Positions 17,936-28,100 of a stretch of DNA of 64,000 nucleotides are shown here, one piece after another. Every line of letters begins with the position of its first letter. Position 1 is the stretch's first letter. Below the pieces are notes generated by a model. The model saw only the letters and a list, made by a program, of their open reading frames with translations. It was not told the DNA's origin and did no database searches. The stretch is taken from contig NZ_KB893643.1 of NCBI RefSeq assembly GCF_000374125.1, positions 317,645-381,644 on the forward strand, in the 5' to 3' direction. Origin of the DNA: Niabella aurantiaca DSM 17617. Lineage in GTDB: Bacteria; Bacteroidota; Bacteroidia; Chitinophagales; Chitinophagaceae. A program made the position numbers and the translations under genes.

Positions 17936-20161
17936 ATGCAGGAATACTACATACAACTTTTTAGCCCCCATGGATTGATCCGGCATCATAAGCCTGAGAT
18001 CGGAAGGGATAAGGACACCGGCGGACAGGTAAAATATGTACTGGAACTACTGGAAGCCTTGTCCCATCACCCACAGGTCAGAAAGGTGGACCTGTTCACA
18101 AGGAGGATCGCGGACAAGCGGGTTTCTGAAACATACAGTCATGAAATAGAGACCGTATCTTCAAAGGCACGCATTGTCAGGATCACTTGCGGCGGCCACC
18201 TGTACAAACCTAAAGAAAGTTTATGGGATATCCTTGATGAATTTGTAGACAAGGTGATCCGTTTTATTGAGAAACAGGACGACTATCCCGATATTGTGCA
18301 CGGGCATTATGCAGACGGCAATTATATTGCCGGGGAGATCAGCAAGATCTTTGAGGTTCCCTTTATTGCCACCGGGCACTCGCTGGGATGGAACAAAAAG
18401 TCGGTCCTTTTAAAGGATGGTCTTTCCGAAGGAACCATCAATCAGAAATTCAACATGATCCGGAGGATCAATGAGGAAGAGAAGACCCTGAAGATGGCCA
18501 ACCTCATTATTGTAAGTACCCTGCATGAAATAGAGGCACAATACCATGCCTATCAAAACAAAGACAGGGCGCGATTCCGGGTCATTCCCCCGGGCATCAA
18601 CACAGAGATCTTTTATCCTTTTTACAGAGTCGGGCTGCCCTCTTTTACCATGCCCCTGGAACAGGAGCAGGCCATGTACCGTGTAAGCTCGGAGATCGAG
18701 CGGTTCCTTTTCGCACCGGGCAAACCCCTCATCCTCTCGATCGGGCGTGCCGATAAACGGAAGAACTTTGAAACCATTATCGATTGTTTCGGCCAGGACA
18801 AGGAGCTCCAAAGCATGGCCAACCTGGCTATTTTTGCCGGCGTACGTAAAGACATTACCCAGATGCCGCAGGATGAGCAGGAGATCCTTACAGGTCTGTT
18901 GCTGCTGATGGATAAATATGATCTCTACGGTAAAATGGCCTTGCCCAAAAAAAACGACCCCTCGCTGGAAGTACCCGAGATCTACCGTTTGGCCGCACAG
19001 CGGAAAGGTGTATTCGTAAATGCCACGCCGGGCGAGAACTTTGGCCTCACCATTGTGGAAGCAGCCGCCTGCGGTCTCCCGATCGTCGCATCGCCTACCG
19101 GTGGCCCCAAGGAGATCATCGGCAAAGCTCATAATGGTATGCTGGTAGATGTTCAGCACACCAAAGAGGTTTCCGATGCATTAAAAAAGATCATTTCGGA
19201 TACCACGCTCTGGGAAAAATATTCCGCCAATGGCATCCGTGCCGGACAGGAAGACTATTCCTGGGAAACGCATGTAAAGACCTACCTCCGGTCGATCGAT
19301 GAAATATACAAGCCCAAAACGCATCTGAAAGAAACACAGGAACTGCCTTTTGGTAAAAAGCTGATGAAGGCCGACCTCTTTTTCATTTCAGACCTCGACG
19401 GAACGCTGATCGAAGGCGAAGACGCTGCGGGCCTGGACCAGATAAAGCAATGGGTAGATGCGCATAAGAACAAGGTCATTTTCGGGATCGCATCCGGAAG
19501 GAACAAGACCCTGACGATGGAAGCGCTCCGGCATTTTCAGTTCCCGGAACCCGACATCCTGATCTGCTCCGCCGGAACAGAGATCTACTATACCCGGAAT
19601 TTCATACCCGATCCCGGATGGGAAAGTCATATCAATCACCAGTGGAAACGCAAAGAACTGGTAACAGCCCTGGAACACTACCCGGGGCTTCATCTCCAGG
19701 AAGCCGACGCACAATGGGAGTATAAGCTCAGCTATTATGTAAACGACTATTTTAATGAAGGTGCGCTCGCCGACCTCTACAAATTCCTGGATGATCGCAG
19801 GCTGAGGGCAAAGATCCTGCTGACCGATAATAAATTTCTCGACATTTTGCCGGTAAGGGCCGGTAAGGGGAACGCCGTTCGCTACCTCAGCTATAAATGG
19901 CAGCTGCCGCTGGATCATTTCATCACTGCAGGGAACGGAGGTAATGATATTGACATGCTCCGCGGACGTACCAAAGGAATCGTAGTGGCCAATTACAGCC
20001 CCGAACTGGATTCGCTCCGCAGAAGCCGGCACGTTTATTTTTCCGGTGGCCGGCAGGCCGAAGGCGTAATGGAAGGGATCCGCTATTACCTGGATCAGCA
20101 ATCCGCAAAAGCCGGGAAATCAGATACCGACAATCACCGGGAGGGTAAACGTGGCCAGTGA
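17936..20161 (+). CDS. Bifunctional sucrose-phosphate synthase/sucrose-phosphatase
   Basis: 741 residues. The N-terminal ~470 residues are a GT4 domain with sucrose-phosphate-synthase signatures: SPHGLIRHHKPEIGRD, DTGGQVKYVLEL, TGHSLGWNK, RRINEEEKTLK, VIPPGIN, and ENFGLTIVEAAACGLP (EX7E). From about residue 480 a HAD domain follows: SDLDGTLIEG (motif I), GIASGRN, and AGNGGNDIDML (motif IV). Expected reactions: UDP/ADP-glucose + fructose-6-P to sucrose-6-P, then dephosphorylation. In motif IV the first metal-binding Asp of the usual GDSGND is Asn (codon AAC), so the phosphatase half may be weakened. Mannosylfructose-phosphate synthase is a less likely alternative. A divergent GH32-like gene lies upstream. 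Confidence 0.82.
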   Translation: MQEYYIQLFSPHGLIRHHKPEIGRDKDTGGQVKYVLELLEALSHHPQVRKVDLFTRRIADKRVSETYSHEIETVSSKARIVRITCGGHLYKPKESLWDILDEFVDKVIRFIEKQDDYPDIVHGHYADGNYIAGEISKIFEVPFIATGHSLGWNKKSVLLKDGLSEGTINQKFNMIRRINEEEKTLKMANLIIVSTLHEIEAQYHAYQNKDRARFRVIPPGINTEIFYPFYRVGLPSFTMPLEQEQAMYRVSSEIERFLFAPGKPLILSIGRADKRKNFETIIDCFGQDKELQSMANLAIFAGVRKDITQMPQDEQEILTGLLLLMDKYDLYGKMALPKKNDPSLEVPEIYRLAAQRKGVFVNATPGENFGLTIVEAAACGLPIVASPTGGPKEIIGKAHNGMLVDVQHTKEVSDALKKIISDTTLWEKYSANGIRAGQEDYSWETHVKTYLRSIDEIYKPKTHLKETQELPFGKKLMKADLFFISDLDGTLIEGEDAAGLDQIKQWVDAHKNKVIFGIASGRNKTLTMEALRHFQFPEPDILICSAGTEIYYTRNFIPDPGWESHINHQWKRKELVTALEHYPGLHLQEADAQWEYKLSYYVNDYFNEGALADLYKFLDDRRLRAKILLTDNKFLDILPVRAGKGNAVRYLSYKWQLPLDHFITAGNGGNDIDMLRGRTKGIVVANYSPELDSLRRSRHVYFSGGRQAEGVMEGIRYYLDQQSAKAGKSDTDNHREGKRGQ

Positions 20162-20512
20162 TCTGCAGACCGGTTTGTTGAAATATGATGCAGTTGTTTT
20201 GTTGATGATCATCTTTATAAAGCAATGTCGTTCTTGCCGGATCTTTCGAGGCCATGCCTCTTTTGCTAAAATGATCGTTGAACCCCGTTTTTAAACAGCT
20301 TCTTAGAGCATGCATTCCGGGTGGTCGTTGTGGGCCGGCATCTAAAAACGGAATGCCACCCTGAGCCCGTTTCAGGATCTGCAGATGCCGGAATGAATCC
20401 CGTGGCTATCGGATCAGTAGGGTCACAGCAATTTGAATATACGCCCTTCACGGGGAGAAAAATCAGAAATGAGAAATTATATTCTTATTTTTACCGCTCA
20501 TAACTCAACTTT
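20162..20512. other. 351-bp intergenic gap with a REP-like hairpin
   Basis: No convincing gene. CCTGA (20360-20364) and TCAGG (20372-20376) form a short hairpin of the CCTGA...TTTCAGG type also seen at 22407. A TATTTTTA -7-like element lies just before fabI (near 20488). The rest shows nothing recognisable. Confidence 0.5.
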
Positions 20513-21331
20513 ATGGCATATAATCTTTTAAAGGGTAAAAAAGGAATCATATTCGGAGCGCTGGATGATAAGTCCATCGCATGGAAGACCGCTGAGCAGT
20601 GTTATCAGGAGGGCGCAGAACTGGTGCTCACCAATGCTCCCGTAGCCTTGCGCATGGGGGAAATCAATAAACTGGCCGAAGCATGTGGTAATGCACCCGT
20701 GATCGGTGCAGATGTAACCAGCATGGACGATCTGAAAGCACTGCTCGAAAAATCAATGGAACATTTCGGAGGTAAGATCGATTTCATCCTGCACTCCGTG
20801 GGCATGGGATTAAACGTGCGTAAGGGAAAAGAATATACCGATCTGAACTACGACTGGAACCACAAGACCTTTGACATCTCTTCGATGAGCCTGCACCGCA
20901 TTTTAAAAACCGCCTGGGACCTGGATGCCTTAAATGAGCATGCCAGCGTAATTGCTCTGACCTATATTGCGGCGCAGCGCGTATTCCCCGATTACAGCGA
21001 GATGGCAGATGCAAAAGCATTGCTCGAAAGCATCACCCGGACATTTGGCTATTACTATGGTGTAAAGAAAAAAGTGCGCATCAATACGATCTCCCAATCG
21101 CCTACCAAAACAACGGCCGGCAGCGGGGTAAAAGGATTCGACAATTTTGTCAGCTATGCAGAAAAAATGAGCCCGCTCGGCAACGCGCCTGCAGAAGCAT
21201 GTGCCGATTATATTTCGGTTATGTTCAGCGATCTTACCAAATACGTAACTATGCAAAACCTGTTCCATGATGGTGGCTTTAGCTTTACCGGTGTAACCGC
21301 GGAAGTGCTGGAGTCGATGGGCAACAACTGA
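20513..21331 (+). CDS. fabI: Enoyl-[acyl-carrier-protein] reductase (NADH)
   Basis: Final reduction step of type II fatty-acid elongation. The 272-residue protein has the FabI-type cofactor site with degenerate glycine motif (GKKGIIFGALDDKSIAW), LHSVGMG, and the YX6K active-site pair in DYSEMADAKALLES. NTISQSPTKTTAGSGV corresponds to the NAISAGPIRTLA segment around the substrate-binding loop, in the form usual for Bacteroidota FabI. It is a single gene closed by a strong bidirectional terminator. It is the enzyme class targeted by triclosan. Confidence 0.93.
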   Translation: MAYNLLKGKKGIIFGALDDKSIAWKTAEQCYQEGAELVLTNAPVALRMGEINKLAEACGNAPVIGADVTSMDDLKALLEKSMEHFGGKIDFILHSVGMGLNVRKGKEYTDLNYDWNHKTFDISSMSLHRILKTAWDLDALNEHASVIALTYIAAQRVFPDYSEMADAKALLESITRTFGYYYGVKKKVRINTISQSPTKTTAGSGVKGFDNFVSYAEKMSPLGNAPAEACADYISVMFSDLTKYVTMQNLFHDGGFSFTGVTAEVLESMGNN

Positions 21332-21409
21332 TGTAACGAAGATGAACGAGCTCAATAGCAGTATTCATTTATCTTATAAATTCTGATCCGGAAAACAAGC
21401 GGTTAAAAC

Positions 21410-21447
21410 AAAAAGGGAGCATGACCCGCGGGCCACGCTCCCTTTTT
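21410..21447. terminator. Bidirectional rho-independent terminator
   Basis: Perfect 11-bp stem AAAAAGGGAGC / GCTCCCTTTTT with a 16-nt loop, lying between the convergent fabI and FAH-family genes. It gives a U-tract on both strands. Confidence 0.85.
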
Positions 21448-21474
21448 GATCGGCAGGATCTTTATCCAAAGCGG

Positions 21475-22332
21475 TTACTTTTTCCAGGCAACAGCCGTTT
21501 GCTTCGATGTTCCCAGACCTTCAATACCCAATTCCACCACATCGCCGGGTTTCAGGTACCATGGCTCCGGCTTTTGCCCCAGCCCCACCCCCGCAGGTGT
21601 TCCGGTAGAAATAACATCGCCCGGCAGCAAGGTCATAAACTGACTCAGGTGGCTGATCACCTGCTGCACATTAAATATAAAGTCGGAAGTCGTTGAATGC
21701 TGCATCATGACCCCGTTTACTTTTAGCCAGAGGTTCAGGTTATTGGGGTTTTCAATTTCATCTTTAGTAGCCAGGAAAGGTCCCAGGGGTGCAAACGTAT
21801 CGCAGCTCTTCCCCTTTACCCACTGACCACCGCGCTCGATCTGGAACTCCCGTTCGCTGTAATCATTGTGCAGGGCATACCCTGCTACGTAGTCCAGCGC
21901 CTCCGCTTCTTCTACATACGCTGCTTTCTTTCCGATGACCACCACCAGCTCCACCTCCCAATCCGTTTTTACAGAATTCCGGGGGATCACCACCTCATCA
22001 AAAGGTCCGCAAAGCGCTGTAGTCGATTTAAAAAACACCACCGGTTCTTTGGGTACCGGGGCATTGGTTTCCTTTGCATGCAGGGCATAGTTCAGACCGA
22101 TGCAGATGATCTTGGAAGGGCGGGCAACACAGCTGGCCCAACGTTCGCCCTCATCTACCTTCGGCAAACCCGCAGCATTTTCGCTTACAAATGCTTTCAG
22201 CCGTTCCGGGCCATTGTTTTCAAAAAAGGCCTCGTTATAATCTTCACCAAACGCCGATGTATCGTAACGTACATCGTCAATAAGCACACCCGTCTTTTCT
22301 TTACCCGGCTGCCCGTACCTGATTAGTTTCAT
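21475..22332 (-). CDS. Fumarylacetoacetate hydrolase family protein (candidate 2,4-diketo-3-deoxy-L-fuconate hydrolase)
   Basis: 285-residue FAH-superfamily enzyme. CIGLNYALHAKE, the metal-ligand strand DWEVELVVVIGKKA (ExE), HNDYSEREFQIERGG and TGTPAGVGLG are all family signatures, with a short N-terminal domain carrying KLIRYGQPG. Mg2+-dependent C-C hydrolysis or decarboxylation of a beta-diketo acid is expected. The next minus-strand gene upstream is an SDR; an SDR + FAH pair is the signature of the last two steps of non-phosphorylative L-fucose degradation, as known from Xanthomonas. Other keto-acid pathways cannot be excluded. Gap to the SDR: 234 bp with REP-like elements. Confidence 0.8.
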   Translation of the reverse strand: MKLIRYGQPGKEKTGVLIDDVRYDTSAFGEDYNEAFFENNGPERLKAFVSENAAGLPKVDEGERWASCVARPSKIICIGLNYALHAKETNAPVPKEPVVFFKSTTALCGPFDEVVIPRNSVKTDWEVELVVVIGKKAAYVEEAEALDYVAGYALHNDYSEREFQIERGGQWVKGKSCDTFAPLGPFLATKDEIENPNNLNLWLKVNGVMMQHSTTSDFIFNVQQVISHLSQFMTLLPGDVISTGTPAGVGLGQKPEPWYLKPGDVVELGIEGLGTSKQTAVAWKK

Positions 22333-22406
22333 GTATTTAATTTATAGTTTATTATTTATTATCAAAGTTGTTCAAGCTTTTTGTTGATAATCTTTTTATA
22401 AAGAAA

Positions 22407-22446
22407 GGTCGTCCTGAACCTCCGCCCGGAAGGGTGTTTCAGGACC
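22407..22446. repeat. REP-like inverted repeat (CCTGAA...TTCAGG)
   Basis: GGTC-GTCCTGAAC on the left pairs with GTTTCAGGACC on the right across a 15-nt middle part that contains its own CCxCCCGG-like segment. It is between the SDR and FAH genes. Confidence 0.5.
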
Positions 22447-22477
22447 TGTTCGGAACAAATATTTTCCACCCAATAGT

Positions 22478-22496
22478 TGCTGAAACAAGTTCAGCA
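22478..22496. repeat. REP-like hairpin (TGCTGAA-ACAAG-TTCAGCA)
   Basis: Perfect 7-bp inverted repeat with loop ACAAG, in the same gap as the element at 22407. It matches the elements at 13226 and 29116 in stem and loop length. Confidence 0.6.
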
Positions 22497-22566
22497 CAAC
22501 AACCCTAAGACCAATTGTGGTCTTTTATACTCGAAACTGCCTGTTTTTGTAAACCTGTATACAACG

Positions 22567-23331
22567 TTAATTATTCAGTTTTATAAACCCGCCGTCGATC
22601 GGATAATCGCAACCGGTGATGAAGGCTGCTTCGTCACTGCACAGATATAAGATCAGTGCAGCAATCTCTTCCGGCTTTGCCATACGGCCGATGGGCTGTG
22701 TTTTCGACAATTTTTCAAACATCTCTTTTTCCTTTCCGGGATACGTCCTGGCAATAAACCCGTCTACAAACGGCGTGTGTACCCGCGCCGGGGAAACACA
22801 ATTGCAGCGGATGCCATCACCGATATAATCTTTGGCTACCGACAGGGTCATGGCCAGTACCGCTCCTTTGCTCATCGAATAGGCAAACCGGTCCGGTAGT
22901 CCGACGCTGGAAGCGATCGAAGCCATATTGATAATAACACCCCCTCCCTGGGCCTTCATCCGGGGTATGGCAGCATGCAGCGCATTGTACACGCCTTTTA
23001 CATTTACACTGTACACCCGGTCAAAATCGGCTTCGTCCGTGGTATCGGCCTTGCCGATATGGGAAATACCCGCACTGTTGACCAATATATCGATGGCTGC
23101 TACCTGCTCAAAAGCTGCTGTAACTTCCTCCTGCCGGGATACATCCAGGAAAATGCCGGAGGCCTTTCCACCTGCGGCTTCGATCTCCCCAACGGTTTGA
23201 AGCCCTGCTTCTTTATTAAAATCGGCTACGATCACCCGGGCGCCGGCCCTGGCAAACAAAAGCGCCACTGCTTTTCCAATACCGCTTCCTCCTCCTGTTA
23301 TGACCGCGGTCTTATCGTTTAACTGAAACAT
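22567..23331 (-). CDS. SDR oxidoreductase (candidate 2-keto-3-deoxy-L-fuconate dehydrogenase)
   Basis: 254-residue classical SDR: TGGGSGIG (NAD site), NSAGISH, NMASIASSVG with catalytic Ser, and YSMSK giving YxxxK, ending in the usual CDYPIDGGF. There is an Asp after the second strand (VIVADFNKEAG), which favours NAD over NADP. Pairing with the FAH hydrolase downstream suggests oxidation of 2-keto-3-deoxy-L-fuconate. Supporting genes (fuconate dehydratase, fucose dehydrogenase, permease) are not in the window, so the pathway is inferred. Confidence 0.8.
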   Translation of the reverse strand: MFQLNDKTAVITGGGSGIGKAVALLFARAGARVIVADFNKEAGLQTVGEIEAAGGKASGIFLDVSRQEEVTAAFEQVAAIDILVNSAGISHIGKADTTDEADFDRVYSVNVKGVYNALHAAIPRMKAQGGGVIINMASIASSVGLPDRFAYSMSKGAVLAMTLSVAKDYIGDGIRCNCVSPARVHTPFVDGFIARTYPGKEKEMFEKLSKTQPIGRMAKPEEIAALILYLCSDEAAFITGCDYPIDGGFIKLNN

Positions 23332-23601
23332 AATTCAATAATAATAAATAATGTAGGTTTAAAATTATAATGGCGCCGCTAATTTACCATATAAATGATA
23401 AAAAAGAAGATGAAAAAGGATATAGAGTTGAATCCGGGTCCATTTCCGGAATACCTGTTTTCCGGATCCGAAAACTATTTTCAAAATACTAATAATTTTA
23501 GTATTTTTGATAAGATCTTTCATTTTCATTATAAGTGATTTACCTAATAAAAAAAATTATAAGCTATAAAGCTGATAAATAAATTTATAAGTAAATTTGC
23601 T

Positions 23602-23609
23602 TATATTTG
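23602..23609 (+). promoter_or_regulatory. -7-like TATATTTG just upstream of satD
   Basis: An exact TAnnTTTG match ends 4 bp before the ATG at 23614, so a transcript starting there would have almost no leader. No clear -33 TTTG at the normal distance was seen. The 23400-23610 region is very AT-rich, so chance is a real possibility. Confidence 0.3.
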
Positions 23610-23613
23610 AACC

Positions 23614-24225
23614 ATGATAGCAATCCTTACAGGTGATGTTATGCGCTCAGAAACCACGGATCCCAAAGAATGGATGCCGCTGCTGAAAAGCTTTTTGAAA
23701 AAACAGGGCCATGCACCCGGTGACTGGGAGATCTACCGGGGCGATGCATTCCAGTTGAAATTGCCACCGGCAGATGCCCTTTTTAAAAGCATGCACTTAA
23801 AAAGCATCCTGAAGCAGCAGGCAAACCTGGATGTACGGTTAAGCATCGGGGTGGGCGAGCTTTCGTATCGCACGGAGAAAATAACCGAGTCGAACGGAAC
23901 GGCGTTTGTACGATCCGGCCGGAAATTTGACAGCATGAAAGAAGAGAAGACCACACTCGCGTTCGCAACCGGCAACGAGCAAGCCGATGCCGCTCTAAAC
24001 CTCATGGCTCGTTTCGCTTCACTGATCATGGACAACTGGAGCCCTGCAGCCGCAGAAATTGTAGCATTATTCCTGGAAAAGCCCGAATGGAACCAGCAGC
24101 AGATCGCAGAAAAGCTAAAGATCAATCAATCCGCCGTAAGCCAGAGCCGCAAGCGCGCACAATTTGACCTGCTGATGGATTTTAATAAATTTTATCAAAC
24201 CACAATAACCGGGTTAAGCACATGA
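23614..24225 (+). CDS. SatD family protein with C-terminal HTH
   Basis: 203 residues. MIAILTGDVMRSE at the N-terminus is the SatD-family opening, and YRGDAFQLKL, LSIGVGELSY and NGTAFVRSGRKFD follow the family pattern. The C-terminus (about 160-195) is a helix-turn-helix (QQIAEKLKINQSAVSQSRKRA). SatD is a poorly characterised protein named from Streptococcus acid-tolerance work. It overlaps the DUF3307 gene by 4 bp (ATGA); the same pair occurs side by side in other Bacteroidota and probably works together. Confidence 0.8.
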   Translation: MIAILTGDVMRSETTDPKEWMPLLKSFLKKQGHAPGDWEIYRGDAFQLKLPPADALFKSMHLKSILKQQANLDVRLSIGVGELSYRTEKITESNGTAFVRSGRKFDSMKEEKTTLAFATGNEQADAALNLMARFASLIMDNWSPAAAEIVALFLEKPEWNQQQIAEKLKINQSAVSQSRKRAQFDLLMDFNKFYQTTITGLST

Positions 24226-24962
24226 CACTACTGATAAAACTGTTGCTGGCACATTTACTGGGCGATTTTGTATTGCAGCCTTCCCGCTGGGTAGAAGAAA
24301 AAGAGCGTAAAAAATACAGAAGCGCCAAACTGTATATACACGTGCTCATTCACTTTGCGCTGATCCTGCTGCTGACCATGAGCACCCGGTACCTGACCCT
24401 GGCTGTGCTCATTGCCGGCAGCCACCTGCTGATCGATCTGGCAAAGCTTCAGCTGCAAACTCCCAGGAACAGGAAAATATTCTTTATTCTGGACCAGGTA
24501 TTGCACCTGGCCGTGATCATATGTGCCGCCTGGTGGACGGAGCCCTTTGCGCTGCACCTGACTCCGGCGCAGACTGATGCCTTGCTGATCACGGCCACCG
24601 GACTGGTATTGCTGACCACCCCGGTTTCCGTGGTCATTAAGCTGATCTTGTCCAAATGGGCGCCGGCAACCGAGATCCGGACCGACCTTATTGAAACAAA
24701 ATCATTGCAACATGCAGGTATGATGATCGGCTACATCGAACGCATTCTGGTACTGATCTTCATCCTGAACCAGCAATGGGTAGCCATTGGTTTTCTGGTA
24801 ACAGCCAAATCTGTCTTCCGTTTCAGCGATCTCAAAGCGGGCCAGGACCGGAAGCTGACCGAATACATCCTGATCGGCACCCTGCTGAGTTTTGGGATGG
24901 CGATCATTACCGGCATCCTCGTTGAGCAAATGATCCGGCTGAGCGCCTCGTATGCGCCTTAG
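24222..24962 (+). CDS. DUF3307 integral membrane protein
   Basis: 246 residues, with an N-terminal signature LLAHLLGDFVLQPSRWVEEK and several membrane helices (about 40-70, 88-105, 118-145, 175-200, 213-240). The histidines and aspartates near helix ends (HLLGDF, HVLIHF, SHLLIDLAK) are typical of the family. Function unknown. It is translationally coupled to satD. Confidence 0.8.
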   Translation: MTLLIKLLLAHLLGDFVLQPSRWVEEKERKKYRSAKLYIHVLIHFALILLLTMSTRYLTLAVLIAGSHLLIDLAKLQLQTPRNRKIFFILDQVLHLAVIICAAWWTEPFALHLTPAQTDALLITATGLVLLTTPVSVVIKLILSKWAPATEIRTDLIETKSLQHAGMMIGYIERILVLIFILNQQWVAIGFLVTAKSVFRFSDLKAGQDRKLTEYILIGTLLSFGMAIITGILVEQMIRLSASYAP

Positions 24963-25102
24963 CCGGAATGCCATTCTTTGTGCAACCGTTTGTCCCTGAT
25001 ATCTGCCGCCGAACGCTCACTGCGCAATCGTTTCCATAAGGCATTTTTTTCCGGTATGGGTTGGTTACTTTTACAGGATCATTTTAACACAACCCAGCTA
25101 TC

Positions 25103-28100
25103 ATGAACCGGGAGTCTGAAAATACATGCTTTAGAAAAAGATTACTGACTGCATTGCTTGCAGCAACGTTATTCTTTACCGCCGGCGCGCAGGTGACTGC
25201 CGCGCAACCCGTCACCGACACTTTTTCTGTTGCCGGTGCGGAAAAGATCAATCCCACTACCATAAAAGTGCGCTTTACCAATCAGCAAGATCTGTTGCTG
25301 GACTTTTACGGGGAAACGATCTTCCGTATGTTCTCAGATCCCGGCGGCGGCGCCCTTCGTGCTCCGGAAGCCACACCACCGGCATCCATCCTTGTGGACA
25401 ATCCCCGTAAAAACGTTGCAACCCTCAGCGTAAAAGACCAGGGCGGTCAGATCCTTATTTCGACCAATGCCGTTACTGTTTCACTGAATAAAGCAACCGC
25501 CCGCCTCCGGATCATTTATAAAAAAACCGGCCAGGTAGCTGTTGAAACGATTACGCCTCCTGTATTTGACAAAAAAAGCACCAGCCTGAAACTGAAAGAA
25601 GATCCTGCGGAATACTTTTACGGAGGCGGCGTGCAAAACGGACGCTTTTCACACAAAGGGAAAATCATTTCCATCGAAAACCAGAACAGCTGGACGGATG
25701 GCGGTGTGGCCTCCCCTACGCCCTTTTACTGGTCTACCAACGGCTATGGCTTTATGTGGTATACTTTTAAAAAAGGAAAGTATGATTTTGGAGCCAAAGA
25801 AAAAGGTGTGGTAACCCTTTCCCACGAGACGAGCTACCTCGATGTATTCTTTCTGATCGATAAAGAGCCGGTATCGATACTGAAAGATTTCTACCAGCTT
25901 ACCGGCAACCCCGTGCTATTACCCAAATTCGGCTTTTACGAAGGCCATCTGAATGCCTACAACCGGGATTACTGGAAAGCCGATACCGCCGGGATCCTTT
26001 TTGAAGACGGCAAACGGTACAAAGAAAGCCAGAAAGATAACGGAGGGATTAAGGAGTCGCTGAACGGAGAAAAGAACAATTATCCCTTCTCCGCCAGGGC
26101 CGTGATCGACCGTTATAAAGCGCACGACCTTCCCCTGGGCTGGATCCTGCCCAATGACGGGTACGGTGCGGGTTACGGGCAAACGGGTACACTGGACAGC
26201 AATATCCGGAACCTGAAGGCTTTTGGCGACTATGCCCGTAAGAACGGCGTACAGATCGGCCTCTGGACCCAATCGGACCTGCATCCAAAAGACAGCATTC
26301 CCGCTTTGCTGCAGCGGGACATCATTAAAGAAGTTGGTATTGCGGGTGTGCGCGTACTAAAAACGGATGTAGCCTGGGTAGGTCCGGGGTATTCATTTGG
26401 TCTGAACGGCGTGGCGGATGTAGGACAGATCATACCCAAATACGGCCACAACGCAAGACCTTTTATAATTTCCCTGGACGGCTGGGCGGGTACCCAGCGC
26501 TATGCCGGCATCTGGAGTGGCGATCAAACCGGTGGCGCATGGGAGTACATCCGCTTTCACATTCCCACCTACCTGGGAGCGGGATTGTCGGGCCAGCCCA
26601 ATATTACTTCCGATATGGATGGTATTTTCGGCGGCAGGAACTTCAGGGTGAACACCCGCGATTTTCAATGGAAGGCATTCACGCCGATGCAGCTCAATAT
26701 GGACGGCTGGGGAGCCAATGAAAAATACCCTTATGCACTGGGAGAGCCGGCGACCTCCATCAACCGGACCTACCTCAAGCTAAAATCGGAGCTGCTGCCA
26801 TATACCTACAGCATCGCACGGAAGGCTGTTAATGGGTTACCCATCATCCGCGCCCTGTTCCTCGAATATCCCAATGCCTATACCTATGGTAAAGCCACGC
26901 AGTACCAGTACCTGTACGGGCCTTACTTCCTGGTAGCGCCCATTTACCAGGATACAAAGGCCGACGAAAAGGGGAACGATATCCGCAACAATATTTATTT
27001 GCCGGCAGGCACCTGGATCGATTATTTTTCCGGCGATGCCTATGAAGGCAACCGGATCATCAATAACTTTAATGCACCGCTCTGGAAGCTGCCCGTGTTT
27101 GTAAAAGCAGGAGCCATTATTCCGATGGCGAATCCCAGCAACAACAGCACACAGATCAACAAAGCGCTGCGCATTTATGAGCTGTATCCTTCAGGGAACA
27201 GCGCCTTTACCGAATACGACGACGACGGGCTGACAGAGGCTTATAAGTCGGGGACCGGCGCCACCACGCTTATTGAATCTGCAGTCCGGAAAAATACGGT
27301 GACGATCGTTGTTCACCCAACAAAGGGGACCTACGACGGTTTTGAAAAGAAAAAAGCAACGGAATTCAGAATAAACCTCACACAAAGGCCCACAGGCATT
27401 ACTGCAAAAACAGGCAGCACCCGCATCCGGTTAACGGAAGCAACCTCAGAAGAAGCCTTCAGGAAACAAACCAATGTATATTACTATAACCCGGCGCCCA
27501 ACCTGAACCGCTTTTCTACAGCAGGCAGTTCTTTTGAACAAACGGCCATCACCAAAAATCCGCAGCTGCTGATAAAACTGGCTGCTGCAGATGTGACCGC
27601 CCGCGCCCTAACCCTTACCTTTAACGGATACCATTTTGAACCTGCGGATCATTTACGCAAACAACACGGCAGGCTGGCCGCCCCGTTACAGGCACAGGTA
27701 ACCGACAGCAACCGGCAGGCATATGCATTAACCCCCAGCTGGAACAAACAACCCAAGGCCGACTTTTACGAGATCGATTTTAATGGCCAGCAATATACCA
27801 CCATCCGGGATACCAGTTTACTATTCGATGGTCTGACACCGGAAACCGGCTATCAGTTTAAGCTGCGGGCTGTTAATAAGGACGGACAATCTCCCTGGGC
27901 CATCATTTTTGCAAAGACAAAAGTAAACCCGCTCGAATTTGCCATTAAAGACATTGTGGCCACGGCATCCGTTGCTGACCAGGAAGGAAGCGAAATAGGG
28001 CAGCTGTTTGATTTCGATGAAGGCAACCTCTGGCATACCAAATGGGGAACAAAAGCAGTACCCTTTGATCTGGTACTGGATCTGAGATCCGTTAACCAGT

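Noticed and set aside
18410-19159. 249-codon minus-strand frame inside the sucrose-phosphate synthase gene
   Set aside because: Antisense to a strongly conserved coding region with no family features; long shadow frames are common in this GC range.
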